A stretch of 64,000 nt of DNA from Erwinia aphidicola (lineage in GTDB: Bacteria > Pseudomonadota > Gammaproteobacteria > Enterobacterales > Enterobacteriaceae), in NCBI RefSeq assembly GCF_014773485.1, contig NZ_JACXBP010000001.1:372001-436000 (forward strand), written 5' to 3'. Below the pieces are notes generated by a model. It had not been told where the DNA came from. It searched no databases and saw only the letters and a list, made by a program, of their open reading frames with translations. The translations under genes were made by a program, and so were the position numbers. This document shows positions 62,797 to 64,000 of the stretch, piece after piece (the stretch's first letter is position 1; every line of letters begins with the position of its first letter).

Positions 62797-63235
62797 AAAT
62801 ATCCTTATTAGTCTAAATGAATCCTGTGCATGTTTGCTAGCCAGCGTTTACACATTACTTTTTCTGGTTTTTATGTCAATTGATATTTTTAATGTTTTCT
62901 GGTCTGAGGGGTGTTCAATTTTTTATTGTCTATTTTTTTTGAGTTTTCTATTTTTCAGATAAGTTCGTTATGTTATTGAGTCGCTTCGGATGTAGCCCTT
63001 AGCGTGTTAACAAAAGGTCCGACAGATAGATGGAGTTTAATGCTGTATTTTTATGATAATTGAAGTTCTATGCGTGGCACCGATCACGTTTTTTAATACT
63101 ACGGCGCAACCAAATACCAAGAGAGCATGTGCCATCCGTCCTCGATTGGACTGCAGAAGAAATAAAGTATCGGCAAGCAGCAATAAGCCGCAGCGTAAGT
63201 GCGTGGGCGAGGGAAGTTCCGCCGCCCACAGGGTT
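62797..63235. other. AT-rich non-coding stretch with degraded-looking sequence
   Basis: About 440 bases without a supportable gene. The first 200 bases are very AT-rich and probably include the promoter of the small ORF. The rest (about 63040-63235) has open frames on both strands that match no family I know; one frame reads VLDWTAEEIKYRQAAISRSV, which may be a gene fragment. Confidence 0.35.
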
Positions 63236-63538
63236 TTACCCGACGTGCAATACCTCGGAGACCATCTTCTGCGACTCAACGTTAGTGAAATTTTTCACAT
63301 CCGCGACAAACTCCGCACCATGCGCATCAATCACCTGCTGGAACTCCTCAATGCTGTTGCAGTAAACATGGCAGGCGGCAATAAACGGCGCGCTGCTGTC
63401 CAGCGGCGTATCAATCTCATAGGCGACACACTTATCGCCCATGCGCGCTTTAAGCAGCGGCAGATGTACATCACGGTAATAGTCGTGGTCGAAGTGGGCA
63501 TCGGGCTTACGCGGGTAAAGTACGCTGAATTTAATCAC
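63236..63538 (-). CDS. EthD-family small protein
   Basis: A 100-residue protein of the EthD (dimeric alpha-beta barrel) type. It begins MIKFSVLYPRKPDAHFDHDYYRDVHLPLL, with the family FD..YY...H pattern, and ends NFTNVESQKMVSEVL. Related proteins are linked to ether or aromatic breakdown, but most have no known role. The start is GTG with AAAAGGAA upstream. The partial AraC-type gene lies upstream on the same strand and may control it. Confidence 0.8.
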   Translation of the reverse strand: MIKFSVLYPRKPDAHFDHDYYRDVHLPLLKARMGDKCVAYEIDTPLDSSAPFIAACHVYCNSIEEFQQVIDAHGAEFVADVKNFTNVESQKMVSEVLHVG

Positions 63539-63601
63539 ACTAGATTCCTTTTGAAGGGGGTGGCGAAGAGAAGGATTATAACCAGCCGACGGCGAGGCGG
63601 G

Positions 63602-64000
63602 TTAGCGCATTGAGCGCTGCTGGCTGGGCGTCTGACCGAAGACCTGCTTATAGCAGGTGGAGAAGTGGTTGCTGTTGGCAAAACCACACAGGTAGGCAAT
63701 ATGGGTGATGGTCTCTTCGGTATTGATGATCCTCTCCCGGGCGGAAACCAGCCGCAGGCGCTTAATATAGTTGTCCGGCGTCAGGCCTGTGGTCTCCTTA
63801 ATCTGGCGTTGCAGCGTGCGCTTACTGAGGTAGAACTGGTCACCCAACGCTTGCCAATCGATCTCCTCAAAGCAGTGCTGCTGCAGAAATCCGAGCAGCT
63901 TATGCAGCTTATATTTGGTATGGCTCTGCGTATGTTCATCCTGCTGGCAGGCCATATTCATTAACAGCTGGAAAAAACAGGCTTCCTGCCAGCCGCTGCC
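63602..64000 (-). CDS. AraC-family transcriptional regulator, partial (C-terminal part)
   Basis: The coding frame continues past the right edge, so only the C-terminal 133 residues are seen. The two helix-turn-helix motifs of an AraC domain are clear: IDWQALGDQFYLSKRTLQRQIKETTGLTP and ITHIAYLCGFANSNHFSTCYKQVFGQTPSQQR. The remaining part (GWQEACFFQLLMNMACQQDE) belongs to the effector domain linker. The layout resembles RhaR/RhaS-type proteins, but the ligand cannot be told. The EthD-like gene follows after 63 bases. Confidence 0.88.
   Translation of the reverse strand, partial: GSGWQEACFFQLLMNMACQQDEHTQSHTKYKLHKLLGFLQQHCFEEIDWQALGDQFYLSKRTLQRQIKETTGLTPDNYIKRLRLVSARERIINTEETITHIAYLCGFANSNHFSTCYKQVFGQTPSQQRSMR

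Noticed and set aside
63053..63613. 186-codon frame on the + strand opposite the EthD-like gene
   Set aside because: It is mostly the antisense of the EthD-like gene, which has clear family features and a ribosome site.

Overview
The window looks like a chromosomal segment from a plant-associated enterobacterium, most likely Erwiniaceae (Erwinia/Pantoea-like). The reasons are the close match of fliAZ, dcyD-tcyJLN, putAP, efeUOB, phoH, phoA, ghrA-ycdXY, betAB and hemB to enterobacterial proteins, the presence of an ERIC element, two E. coli-like tRNA-Ser(GGA) genes, and an RcsAB-type box in front of exopolysaccharide-like genes. Assignments rest on reading the sequence and remembered family features; no database search was run.

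Layout. 0-7.9 kb: the end of an HNH_2 gene, fliA-fliZ behind a FliA-type promoter, an ERIC element, D-cysteine desulfhydrase plus a cystine ABC transporter, and two tandem acyltransferase-3 genes. 7.9-13.9 kb: a catechol ortho-cleavage island, pcaIJFD divergent from catBCA. It encodes every step from catechol to succinyl-CoA and acetyl-CoA, but pcaJ carries a one-base frameshift in a G6 run and no regulator gene is present. 13.9-32 kb: conserved core genes (putA/putP with PutA operators, Fur-controlled efeUOB, phoH, a nitroreductase, tRNA-Ser, phoA, a second tRNA-Ser, a POT-family transporter, ghrA, ycdX, ycdY). A duplicated 24-base phoA 3' end beside the first tRNA shows that this region was once tandemly duplicated. 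32-46 kb: accessory genes, including a GT2, a class III CoA-transferase, a DMT exporter, a glutamine amidotransferase, an AldB-like dehydrogenase, an exported protein with six 20-residue repeats and an NCS1 permease. Flanking these are two DUF3289-DUF943 loci, one of which carries an array of decayed DUF943 paralogues.

46-57.7 kb: glycine-betaine synthesis genes betB-betA divergent from betT. A BetI-like operator is kept but betI is missing. Next come a 1-kb regulatory-looking region with two RcsAB-like boxes, a glycosyltransferase/Wzx flippase pair, a CPA1 antiporter, chrR and hemB. 57.8-62 kb: a two-component system divergent from a b-type cytochrome, an MsrP-like molybdoenzyme and a secreted methionine-rich MXKDX repeat protein. 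I read this as a candidate periplasmic oxidant-scavenging and methionine-sulfoxide-repair module, and it is the most interesting set of genes in the window. 62-64 kb: a small glycine-rich ORF coupled to a pentapeptide-repeat protein (microcin/immunity-like layout, speculative), an EthD-like protein and a partial AraC regulator.

Several broken genes (pcaJ and three DUF943 copies) have indels in homopolymer runs, so read-level checking should come before biological interpretation.
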